From an uncultured Bacteroides sp. (GTDB lineage: Bacteria; Bacteroidota; Bacteroidia; Bacteroidales; Bacteroidaceae): a DNA stretch of 64,000 nt. The position numbers and the translations under genes were made by a program. This document shows, in pieces, positions 44,330-52,574 of the stretch. How positions within the stretch are numbered: the first letter of the stretch is position 1; each line of letters opens with the position of its first letter. A model generated the notes under the pieces. It searched no databases. It saw nothing but the letters and a program-made list of their open reading frames with translations, and was not told where the DNA came from. Location: NCBI RefSeq assembly GCF_963676325.1, contig NZ_OY781099.1, forward strand, positions 1,364,001 through 1,428,000, read 5' to 3'.

Positions 44330-45649
44330 CAGGGGCGACGCATTAAAAATTTTGCGCCAATAAAAGTTCACAGAGGAACCCTTGATCCCATCCGGCTGCT
44401 TTTCTTTTTCCTTTAATGCTGCCTTTTCTTGGACTTTTCTTTAGTATCATAAGTGCTATCTTATTCATTAATGAAAAGTTCTGGGCAGCATTTCCTGTTT
44501 TTCTTCCGGCGTCTTCTCCAAAGGAAACATCTAACTGCCAGTGCAAATTGTTTTCCACAGACCAGTGCGCTCGTACTGCTTCTGCTATTTTCTGAGGCTC
44601 TAAACCTAAGGAAGTTATATAATATCTCTTTTCTAAAGATATCTCCCCTGTCTTAATGATTGTTCTTTCTGAAGTAACTCTTACTATTGATTTTATTCCT
44701 TTCCACTCTTTAAAAAACACCTCAAATCCTTCATGATTGTATACAAAGCATTCCCTGATTTCTTTGCGTCCATGTCCTGTTTCCTCCGTCCGGTATTTGG
44801 CATGTTGAGTTTCACTATATGCTATATTTTTATCACTCTCATTTCTGTCCAACTCTTCAAACCATGCCCGTAAATCGACATACAGTTTTCTTTGGTTGTT
44901 TTTTACATGAAGAACATAGTCTGCTTCTTTATCGATAATCTTTTTGGCTATTGCCTTTTGACATCCCATGGCATCAATCGTCACTATGCAGTTCTGTAGA
45001 TCAAGAGCGCTAAGGAGTTCAGGAATAGCCGTAATCTCGTTGCTTTTCCTATTTACCTTGACCTGTCCTAAGGTTACCCCATTAGCTGCTGCCCAGGCAC
45101 TTACCATATGAAGTTTAAAACGAGATTCTCCTTCTGGATTGGAGCGGGTGCATTTGCTGGCACCCCGTATGGTTTTTCCATCAATGGCCACAACTCCTTC
45201 ATATTTTTCACAAATTTCAGACATCCAATAACGGAAAACACGTTCAAAATAATCGGGTGAAAGACTACTAAAAAAGCGATTAAAGGTATCATGTGAGGGA
45301 ACATTCCTGAAAGAAGAAATACGTTCAGCAAAGAAATCTTTCCTGGAGTTACCAAACTCTTCTATCTCATTCCAAGAATCAGCACCACAAAGAACTGCAG
45401 CCATGGCAATATATACTATCGATTCTACTGAATGTTCCTTTTTTCTGTCAATACGAGTATCGTTGATTTGTTTACAAAGACTAATTATGCTCATTTTTCT
45501 ACTAATTTATGTTTCTAATTTCTTTATAAAGATAATAAATATAATTAACTTAGAAAAATGTTTAAAGCTTTAATATTAATAATATAACATGCATTTATTA
45601 GGTAATATATATAATCATTTTAAGTAATTATTATAATGCGTTTGCCCTG
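44330..45649 (-). mobile_element. ISAs1-family insertion sequence inside susD (1320 bp)
   Basis: The ends are imperfect inverted repeats starting CAGGG: the left end reads CAGGGGCGACGCATTA, and the right end, reverse-complemented, CAGGGCAAACGCATTA. The element carries one transposase gene, and 10-bp direct repeats flank it. Transposase and susD are on the same strand. It is a complete, probably recent insertion, since the duplications are identical. Confidence 0.93.
44343..45494 (-). CDS. ISAs1-family transposase
   Basis: 383 residues. The N-terminal DDE_Tnp_1-associated region includes EHSVESIVYIAMAAVLCGAD, SWNEIEEFG and FNRFFSSL. The catalytic DDE domain has VVAIDGKTIRGA (first Asp), IVTIDAMGCQKAIAKKI (second Asp) and HWSVENNLHWQLDVSFGEDA (Glu), then the terminal RKTGNAAQNFSLMNKIAL. 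It is the typical length for H-repeat/ISAs1 transposases and looks intact, so the element may be active. The stop codon is 13 bp from the IS end. Confidence 0.95.
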   Translation of the reverse strand: MSIISLCKQINDTRIDRKKEHSVESIVYIAMAAVLCGADSWNEIEEFGNSRKDFFAERISSFRNVPSHDTFNRFFSSLSPDYFERVFRYWMSEICEKYEGVVAIDGKTIRGASKCTRSNPEGESRFKLHMVSAWAAANGVTLGQVKVNRKSNEITAIPELLSALDLQNCIVTIDAMGCQKAIAKKIIDKEADYVLHVKNNQRKLYVDLRAWFEELDRNESDKNIAYSETQHAKYRTEETGHGRKEIRECFVYNHEGFEVFFKEWKGIKSIVRVTSERTIIKTGEISLEKRYYITSLGLEPQKIAEAVRAHWSVENNLHWQLDVSFGEDAGRKTGNAAQNFSLMNKIALMILKKSPRKGSIKGKRKAAGWDQGFLCELLLAQNF

Positions 45650-45659
45650 AGTCGGGGCC
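45650..45659. repeat. 10-bp target-site duplication, right copy
   Basis: AGTCGGGGCC, identical to 44320-44329, directly abuts the right end of the ISAs1-type element. Confidence 0.9.
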
Positions 45660-46886
45660 ATATTTGGAATCACGTCCTCCGGTTGTCAGCTCTTTACCGC
45701 TGGCATCCGCATTAATATATGCTTCCACATTGCGGCTCATCCATTGATCACCATCGCATAATACTGTAGCATGAAGACGAGGGTCACGGTTTGCGTAAGG
45801 ATTAGCTTTATGAACCGGATTATTCCAGTCAAATTTAGTACCATCAGCCATTTCAAATGCATCTACAAATTCTGATATAGGACAGTTTCCACCCCATTGT
45901 CCATATCCGTTAGGTCCATTTGACTGATCAAGATAAGATAAATTTTCACTATTTGCGCTGGATGTACCTTCACGATCGAACAAAACCTCTGAATTACCAC
46001 ATTCAAGGAACAATTGAATATATTTGGTTTTTACATCATCACCATATTTATCATACAGTGCATAACCAGCTTTTAAGGCTGCGTCAATACATGCCTGTGC
46101 AGCACTGGCAGCTTTTCCCCATCTGTTAGGTTCGGGAGTTTTATATCCTACTGTCTCATCTTTTACATCAATGTTCATCAAATCACTGGCTGCATAGAGA
46201 AGGACTCTGGATTTTAATGCAAGAGCTGCAACGCTTGTTGCACGTCCTTTATTTGTTCCTGAATATGAAGCTGGCAATTCAGTTACAGCTTTATCTAATT
46301 CAGAAACGATAAAATCAATGCATTCTTTATATGTTGCACGTTTTGTCTGCATAATTTCATTCACGTCATTCAGTGTGTAACTTTTCGTTATTAGAGGCAT
46401 AGCACCCCATCTGGCTACAAGATCATGATACATTAATGCCCTGATAAAACGCACTTCTCCCATAAGTCGTGTTCTGAGTGATTCATCGGTAAATGGTACT
46501 GAAGCAATACGTTCGAAGAAGATATTACAATTGGTAATCTGTCCCCAAACGGTAGACCATGAGCGGTGATCCCATCCCCACCATCCGCCATTCATACGGC
46601 CCAGATCAGATGGATTAAGATATCCCTGATTAATAGGTTCACAGCCACGAGACCAGGGAAGAGCTGTCTCATCTACGTTAGAACTTTGCCAGCCTTCAGT
46701 CCAGCCATGTCCAACACGGTTGTATCTTGCATTTACATATGCTTGTACCAAAGCAGGATCTGTCCAAATATCATTTTCTGAAATCTCTGTTAATGGCTGT
46801 TTATCCAGAATGCTATCATCACATGAAGTAAATAGCGTGGCTGCACCGATAAGTCCAAATGCTATATATTTACAATACTTTTTCAT
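45650..46886 (-). pseudogene. SusD-like lipoprotein, N-terminal fragment (IS-interrupted)
   Basis: The start at 46886 gives a lipoprotein leader with lipobox TLFTSC. SusD features follow: LDKQPLTEISENDIWTDPAL, RFIRALMYHDLVARWGAMPL and TPEPNRWGKAASAAQACIDA (TPR-like). The frame is intact to the insertion point, then runs 35 bases into IS sequence, stopping at 45615-45617. The truncated product of about 423 residues lacks the C-terminal third. SusD binds glycan at the cell surface as a lid for the SusC transporter, so the system is probably impaired. Confidence 0.93.
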
Positions 46887-46897
46887 ATTATCAAAAA

Positions 46898-49800
46898 TTA
46901 AAAGGTTATGTTTACACCAAAATTAACGACTCTTGATTGAGGATTACTCCATGACGCAAATCCTTGACCACCTTCTGCAGTTTCAGGATCCAGATTCTTC
47001 ATTCCAGTGAAAGTTAGCATGTTGTAGCCTGTAAGGTAAACACGCATTGCACCAATTGATAATTTACTTAAAACCTTTTGTGGTAATGTATAAGCCAGTT
47101 CAATATTCTTTAAACGAAGATAAGATGCATTTTCCAACCAGAAAGTGTTTTTCTCACCAGTAACAGTTACCTGGCGATCATAAACTTTCGGATATTTTGC
47201 ATTGATGTTATCTGCAGTCCAGCGATTGTCATAGAAGTCTTTTGTGAAGTTTCCAATTGTACCAGATTCAAAGAATGTGTATTGATATACATTACCTGCA
47301 CCTTGCCATAATGTATTCAAACTCCATTGTTTATATTGCAGACCTAAATTAATGCCAAAAATAATTTCAGGAACCGGAGTTTTTTTCAGACGTACTTTAT
47401 CATTACCATTTATAACCTTATCGTCATTAACATCGCGGAACATCAAATCACCCAATTTTGCATTGCTTAAATGAGGATTATTATCTAAATCAGCCTGAGT
47501 CCTGAAAATGCCTGTAGCCTCATACATTAACCAATCTGCTCCAATAGGCTTGCCTGTACGTTTTTGCCATTCTACAGTACCCTCAGCTTCGTCGATATAA
47601 TCAATACGGCTCTTTGCATAAGTAAAGTTTCCACCTACATTAAATTTTATGTCGCCAATTTTCTTGTTATAATTCAAAGAAACTTCAGTTCCCCAGCTTG
47701 AGCATTTTCCTATATTTTCATCTGGCAATGTTAAACCAGAGTAATCGGGAATGGCAGCATTTCTGGTTGCCAGAATGTCATGACGTTTTGTTTTAAACAA
47801 ATCCAGACTAAAATCAAATGCATTGAGGAATCTTGATTCCAAACCTACATTGTATGTATTTGCAACCTCCCACGTAATATTAGGATTGGCCGTCCTGTTT
47901 TGCCAAACACCTGTTTGGGTAGCTGGATTACTTCCACCTAGAATTGCAGCAGAACTAAATGTATAAGTGGTCATGTACTGGAATGCAGAGACTTTATCAT
48001 TACCCATTTGTCCCCATGAAGCACGTAACTTCAGATAATCCATAAACGTAATATTCTCTTTCCAGAATTTTTCTTCAGAGATTCTCCATCCCAAAGATAC
48101 ACCAGGGAAAAATCCGAAACGTTTTCCTTTAGGGAAGTTCTCTGAACCGTCATAACGCCAGTTAAACTGGAATAAGTATTTATTTGAATAGTTATAGTCT
48201 AAACGTCCGAAATAGTTTTGACGAGCTGTTTCCGAGGCTGTACCATCGTTATTGACAGTCTTCTTATCTCCGGCAAAAAGCTCATCTACTGAAGAAGATA
48301 TGAAATCCTGACGGTAGCCATATAAGTAGTCATATCTACTTTTGTACTGTTCATATGCTACGAATCCACTAAGATTATGAACATCATTAAATGTTCTGGT
48401 ATAATTAACACGTGCATTAAAAGTAATTCCCAGATTCTGACTCATATTTTCAGACAGGTCAGCATTTGATGGACCATATTTTCTTGCAACATAATTATTC
48501 TCACCTTCTTTTGCATAAAGATTGAATGACTTTGAGAATTTTTTGTAGAAATAATCACTACGGTCAATATAGCCACCTGCATCAACAGATAATCCTTTAG
48601 TGATAAATGGCATATCATAATGTAATGTGATATCCGCATTAAAATACGATGCCTTATTCTTTTGGTAACCCATTGAATTATCTACAGCTGTTGCCGGATT
48701 ATAATTATCCTGAGAGGCTGTAGTAGGATAATTTGTACCTGGCCAGTAAACATTAACCATTGGATCATATTTTACCATGTATCTCCATATATCTTCTGAA
48801 CCGTATAAAGGTCCGTTTCTGTCTTCCTGACGAGCGGATATATTAACTGTAGCACGTAAGTTCTTATAAGGAGTGATGTCTATATTAGAACGAAGATTGT
48901 ATTGATCATAGTCACTGGCACTCTTTTTATAGTAGTTATCCTGATATTGATATCCTAATGAAACAAAGTACTTTACAATATCATTACCACCAGACAACGA
49001 TACATTATGTTGTGTTTGGATAGAGGCTTTTTTTATCATTTGATCGAAAAGCTTCACATTAGCATAATTGGTTGGATCTGTTCCATTTTTATATAAAGCA
49101 ATCTGTTCGTCTGTATACTTCCTAGTACGTCCGTAAACAGTTGTTTCAATCTCATTCTGAAGTTGGGCATACTGCCATGAATCACACATTTCAGGTAATA
49201 CTGTTGGGTGGCTGAAAGCTATATTTCCTGTATAGTTTACTTTAGCTTTTCCTGATTTACCCCTTTTTGTTGTTACCAGAATAACTCCATTAGCCGCACG
49301 GGAACCGTAGATAGCTGCAGAAGCATCTTTCAAGATAGTAACGCTTTCAATATCGTTTGGATCAATACGTGCAAAGCCTCCGGCTCTGTCGGCTACACCG
49401 TCAACTACAACCAGCGGAGAAGCATCACCAGTGGTGCTCTTTCCTCTGATCAGCAAAGTAGCGTCGTCGTATCCCGGTTCTCCACTTCTATTTACAGAAA
49501 TAAGTCCAGGTAGTTGTCCAACCAATGTGTTTGTTACAGAAGCAGTAGGGACTCTGGATATATTTTGTCCAGAAGTACTTGCTAAAGAACCGGTTACTGT
49601 TACTTTCTTTTGAGTGCCATAACCTACAACTACAACTTCTTCAAGCTCTTTGCTATTCTCAGTAAGTTTAATAACAATGTTTTTCTTATTGCCAGTAGCA
49701 ACCTGAGTAGTGGCAAATCCAACAAAGGTAACTACCAGTGTAGCGTTTTCATTAGCTTCAAGTTTAAAGTTACCTTCAATATCCGTAATAGTACCAGATG

Positions 49801-50284
49801 AAGTGCCCTTTACCTGCACATTTGCACCAATAATAGGTTCACCATTTACATCGGTCACTTTTCCGCTGACAAATCTTTTGTTTTGCTGAGCAATAGAAGC
49901 AGTTCCATTAGTTTCTTCTTTTTCAGAAAGAATGATGTGTGTTCCCTCCATTGAATAATGGATGTTGGTATTGTGTAATAAGCTTTCCAGTACTTCAGAT
50001 ACCGGTTTCCCGCTAACTTTAACCGATACTTTACGGTTCACGTTCACATTATGATTATAAATAAAAAGGTAGTTAGTTTGGCTTTCTATTTCATTTAAAA
50101 CATCTTCTATGCTTGTGTTATTTTTTGAGATTGAAACTTTGGCATTCTGAGAATTGCTATTCTCGGCCATCAGACAAAATACAAAGAAGAAGAGAAAGAA
50201 TGCAGTGACTTTCATAATTCTAAAAAATTGGTTAATTTGTAGATTTTCAGAGGTGTGAAAATCCAACAAAGGAATGTTTTTCAT
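46898..50284 (-). CDS. SusC/RagA-type TonB-linked outer-membrane transporter with STN domain
   Basis: 1128 residues. After a signal region (MKVTAFFLFFFVFCLMAENS) come an STN domain (about 48-110, TSIEDVLNEIESQTNYLFIY), a CarboxypepD-like domain (GEPIIGANVQVKGTSSGTIT), the TonB box region (ELEEVVVVGYGTQKK), the plug and a 22-strand barrel to 46898. The STN domain marks it as a receptor that signals to the anti-sigma encoded next to it. Translation may begin at 50284 or at the ATG 23 codons later (50215). The gap to susD is 11 bp. It should import oligosaccharides generated at the surface. Confidence 0.95.
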   Translation of the reverse strand: MKNIPLLDFHTSENLQINQFFRIMKVTAFFLFFFVFCLMAENSNSQNAKVSISKNNTSIEDVLNEIESQTNYLFIYNHNVNVNRKVSVKVSGKPVSEVLESLLHNTNIHYSMEGTHIILSEKEETNGTASIAQQNKRFVSGKVTDVNGEPIIGANVQVKGTSSGTITDIEGNFKLEANENATLVVTFVGFATTQVATGNKKNIVIKLTENSKELEEVVVVGYGTQKKVTVTGSLASTSGQNISRVPTASVTNTLVGQLPGLISVNRSGEPGYDDATLLIRGKSTTGDASPLVVVDGVADRAGGFARIDPNDIESVTILKDASAAIYGSRAANGVILVTTKRGKSGKAKVNYTGNIAFSHPTVLPEMCDSWQYAQLQNEIETTVYGRTRKYTDEQIALYKNGTDPTNYANVKLFDQMIKKASIQTQHNVSLSGGNDIVKYFVSLGYQYQDNYYKKSASDYDQYNLRSNIDITPYKNLRATVNISARQEDRNGPLYGSEDIWRYMVKYDPMVNVYWPGTNYPTTASQDNYNPATAVDNSMGYQKNKASYFNADITLHYDMPFITKGLSVDAGGYIDRSDYFYKKFSKSFNLYAKEGENNYVARKYGPSNADLSENMSQNLGITFNARVNYTRTFNDVHNLSGFVAYEQYKSRYDYLYGYRQDFISSSVDELFAGDKKTVNNDGTASETARQNYFGRLDYNYSNKYLFQFNWRYDGSENFPKGKRFGFFPGVSLGWRISEEKFWKENITFMDYLKLRASWGQMGNDKVSAFQYMTTYTFSSAAILGGSNPATQTGVWQNRTANPNITWEVANTYNVGLESRFLNAFDFSLDLFKTKRHDILATRNAAIPDYSGLTLPDENIGKCSSWGTEVSLNYNKKIGDIKFNVGGNFTYAKSRIDYIDEAEGTVEWQKRTGKPIGADWLMYEATGIFRTQADLDNNPHLSNAKLGDLMFRDVNDDKVINGNDKVRLKKTPVPEIIFGINLGLQYKQWSLNTLWQGAGNVYQYTFFESGTIGNFTKDFYDNRWTADNINAKYPKVYDRQVTVTGEKNTFWLENASYLRLKNIELAYTLPQKVLSKLSIGAMRVYLTGYNMLTFTGMKNLDPETAEGGQGFASWSNPQSRVVNFGVNITF

Positions 50285-50339
50285 ATCTTTGCAATATTAG
50301 TTTATTAATACAGTTAGGTTTAACAAATTGTGTTAATCG

Positions 50340-50373
50340 AATGCCGATGAGTAGGCCAATACTTGTCGGCATT
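50340..50373. terminator. Long hairpin between the anti-sigma and susC genes
   Basis: AATGCCGA (50340-50347) pairs with TCGGCATT (50366-50373). Two G-U pairs and AGTA/TACT extend the stem to 14 bp with loop GGCCAA. A T tract follows only on the plus strand. It may end the sigma/anti-sigma transcript or protect/process its 3' end. Confidence 0.55.
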
Positions 50374-50426
50374 TTTGGTTTAGTCCTTTAGGTTATTATT
50401 TCATAGGCTTAGCTGTTTAGTGAAAC

Positions 50427-51368
50427 TTAGTTTATATATATGACGTCATTATTTTCATTTCTAGTATATTTAAAAGATACATCTTTCTGCAACACCTTTA
50501 GTGCATAGTCAATGCCATCCGATTGTCTGAACTTACCTGTACCTACATAGTTTAGTACTTTCTTGTTCTTAATTACAATTTTAATATCAAAATGCTTTTC
50601 AAGCTTTAGTATAATATCAGTAAATGTAAGATCTTTAAAGCATATAAGTCCTTCTTTCCAGCGATACGCTCCAAAATCGTCAATGTTGGCCGATACTAAT
50701 TCCCCGTCCTTTAAATATGCCTTGGTGTTGGGAGTTAAGATCAAAGAATGAGCTGCATTCTTTGTTAATGACACTTTTACAGATCCTTCCATCAGAGACG
50801 TTTCAAAAGTATTGTTCTTTGAATATGCTTCTACATTAAATTTAGTTCCTAATACTTCCACATTGCCATTTACAGTATGAACAATAAATGGTTTTTTCTT
50901 ATTGTGTGCTACTTCAAAGTAAGCTTCCCCATCAAGCGTTATTTCACGTTTATCGTTAGCAAACACTGCCGGGTATCTGAGCTTTGAACAAGCATTCAGC
51001 CATAGATTTGTTCCGTCAGGAAGAACTAAATTAACCCGTTGTCCGGCAGGAACAGAAACTGTATTCATTGCTAACTGGTCTTTCCTTCCTATATTATACT
51101 GAACAAACAATGTTACAGATAGAGTGAGGGCAATTACAGCAGCAATCTTTATTAGTTCCTTGACGTGAATTCTTTCATAAAATGTTTTTTGAACTGTAGC
51201 TTCCTCCTCATCCTGATGACCCAGAAGTATAATTGCATCGAATACTTTCCGTTCCCGGAAAAACTCTTTGCTATTTTCTTCTGAGGCCTCCATCCAGTAT
51301 CTTATTTCTGATACCTCTTTAGGCGTAGCCTTTCCTTCAAAAAAACTATATAGTGTTTCTTTATCCAT
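50427..51368 (-). CDS. FecR-type anti-sigma factor of the SusC/SusD locus
   Basis: 313 residues. An N-terminal cytoplasmic anti-sigma domain (TLYSFFEGKATPKEVSEIRY, EASEENSKEFFRERKVFD) precedes one transmembrane helix (IKIAAVIALTLSVTLFVQYN, about 92-111). The FecR domain follows (VPAGQRVNLVLPDGTNLWLN, ITLDGEAYFEVAH, VEVLGTKFNVEAY), and the C-terminal secretin-like DIILKLEKHFDIKI contacts the receptor STN domain. It sits between sigma and susC, the classic Bacteroides trans-envelope signalling order. Confidence 0.94.
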   Translation of the reverse strand: MDKETLYSFFEGKATPKEVSEIRYWMEASEENSKEFFRERKVFDAIILLGHQDEEEATVQKTFYERIHVKELIKIAAVIALTLSVTLFVQYNIGRKDQLAMNTVSVPAGQRVNLVLPDGTNLWLNACSKLRYPAVFANDKREITLDGEAYFEVAHNKKKPFIVHTVNGNVEVLGTKFNVEAYSKNNTFETSLMEGSVKVSLTKNAAHSLILTPNTKAYLKDGELVSANIDDFGAYRWKEGLICFKDLTFTDIILKLEKHFDIKIVIKNKKVLNYVGTGKFRQSDGIDYALKVLQKDVSFKYTRNENNDVIYIN

Positions 51369-51438
51369 TTTATCGGGTGTATATTATATAAGCAGATGAG
51401 AAATAAATATCCCTAGTGAAAAAAACATTTTTTTTTCA

Positions 51439-51996
51439 TCAGAGAAAGAAAAGAAGAACAGGCATGTAATCTTTGAGTGAAATCCGAAGAGCTTTAATTG
51501 TTTTAGAAACATGAAATTCTACCCCTTTTGTGGAAATATTTAATAGTTCAGCTATCTCCTTGTGAGATTTGTTCTGATATCTACTCATAATAAATATTTT
51601 CCTGGTTTGTGAAGGGAGAGACTCAAGAGTCTGGTCTACTATTGCTTGCATTTCTGCAGTAAATATTTCATAGGGCTCACAAACCTGTAGTGTGGCAATT
51701 CGTGTTGACAGTTCCCACTGAGCATTAGAAAGTATTTTTTCGGAAACGTCCTGAACAGTCTGAAGATGTTGAAGATGGTTCAGGCATTTGTGCTTAATGA
51801 TGGTTAATATATAAGCAGGAACATTAGTCTCAGATTGTAGTTGGTGCCGGTTTTCCCAATAGTACATCAAGGCTTCAATAGTGAAGTCTTCCGCAATAGC
51901 AGTATCACGAATGTACGAATTGGCAAAGCGAATAAAACGGCTCTGATGATCACTAAACAACTGATTAAATGCCCTTAACTCTGTAGTTGTATCCAT
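51439..51996 (-). CDS. ECF-type sigma factor of the SusC/SusD locus
   Basis: 185 residues. Region 2 (FNQLFSDHQSRFIRFANSYI and IAEDFTIEALMYYWENR) and region 4 (LESLPSQTRKIFIMSRYQNK, SHKEIAELLNISTKGVEFHV) are typical of Bacteroidetes RpoE-like ECF factors. It is upstream of its anti-sigma (70-bp gap) and should activate susC, susD and GH27 on glycan sensing. The sensing half of the system looks intact, although susD is broken. Confidence 0.94.
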   Translation of the reverse strand: MDTTTELRAFNQLFSDHQSRFIRFANSYIRDTAIAEDFTIEALMYYWENRHQLQSETNVPAYILTIIKHKCLNHLQHLQTVQDVSEKILSNAQWELSTRIATLQVCEPYEIFTAEMQAIVDQTLESLPSQTRKIFIMSRYQNKSHKEIAELLNISTKGVEFHVSKTIKALRISLKDYMPVLLFFL

Positions 51997-52091
51997 TATT
52001 TTTCAGATTAGACAGATCTGTTAACAAATCTTTGGATGGCAAATGTACAAAATAAGTTGGGACATTATTCAATGTGAGAAAATAAATTCAG

Positions 52092-52394
52092 CTAAAGATA
52101 ATAATCAGCAACAACCCTGCTTTTACGTATTTTCTTGCAATAAGAACCTACCTCTACATGCTTTGGATTTACTTTGTAGGCTGCAAGAGCTTCTTTGTTT
52201 TCAAACGTAGAAATAAGAACTGCGTCATAAGCCATATCACTGTCCAGCACATTGATGCCCACTTCTAAAGATTTAATTTCAGGTACTATTCCTACTAAAG
52301 CTTCCAGATGTTCTTTCATCCAGATAGCATTTTCTGCTTTTGTTTTACCTTCAGCTTCTTCTTCTAATTTCCACATAACGACATGTTTCAGCAT
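52092..52394 (-). CDS. Dabb (stress-responsive A/B barrel) domain protein
   Basis: 100 residues. The start MLKHVVMWKLEEEAEGKTKA, the middle VPEIKSLEVGINVLDSDMAY and VLISTFENKEALAAYKVNP are diagnostic of the small dimeric ferredoxin-like Dabb family. Roles vary from stress response to polyketide cyclisation, and none can be assigned here. The gene is divergent from the hybrid kinase gene. Confidence 0.9.
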   Translation of the reverse strand: MLKHVVMWKLEEEAEGKTKAENAIWMKEHLEALVGIVPEIKSLEVGINVLDSDMAYDAVLISTFENKEALAAYKVNPKHVEVGSYCKKIRKSRVVADYYL

Positions 52395-52447
52395 AACTTT
52401 TTCCTCCTGTTTTTTGCTTGTAAAGATAAGGATTTATAAGATATTGA

Positions 52448-52478
52448 TAATGCTCTGCCTCGGCATTATTTCTATATT
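52448..52478 (+). repeat. 31-bp repeated element upstream of the hybrid kinase, copy 1
   Basis: The core is TGCTCTGCCTCGGCA with AATGC/GCATT arms, followed by an A+T-rich TTTCTATATT. It is identical to 55704-55734 except one base (30 of 31). It lies 97 bp before the kinase start at 52575. An overlapping TATATTTT (52478-52485) resembles a -7 box. Confidence 0.85.
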
Positions 52479-52574
52479 ATATTTTATTGTTAAATATCAC
52501 AAATGAATTATTTTTTTATTAATTTTACCAGTATTGTAATATTGGTCTATGTAGAAACACAAATAGAAGGAAAT

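Noticed and set aside
44343..44371. New start for the SusD C-terminal fragment at 44371
   Set aside because: That ATG lies in the IS end; it would give a short SusD tail without a signal peptide, so it is not a functional gene.
50215..50284. Later start for susC at 50215
   Set aside because: It gives a cleaner signal peptide, but many SusC proteins carry a similar N-terminal extension, so the 50284 start was kept with a note.
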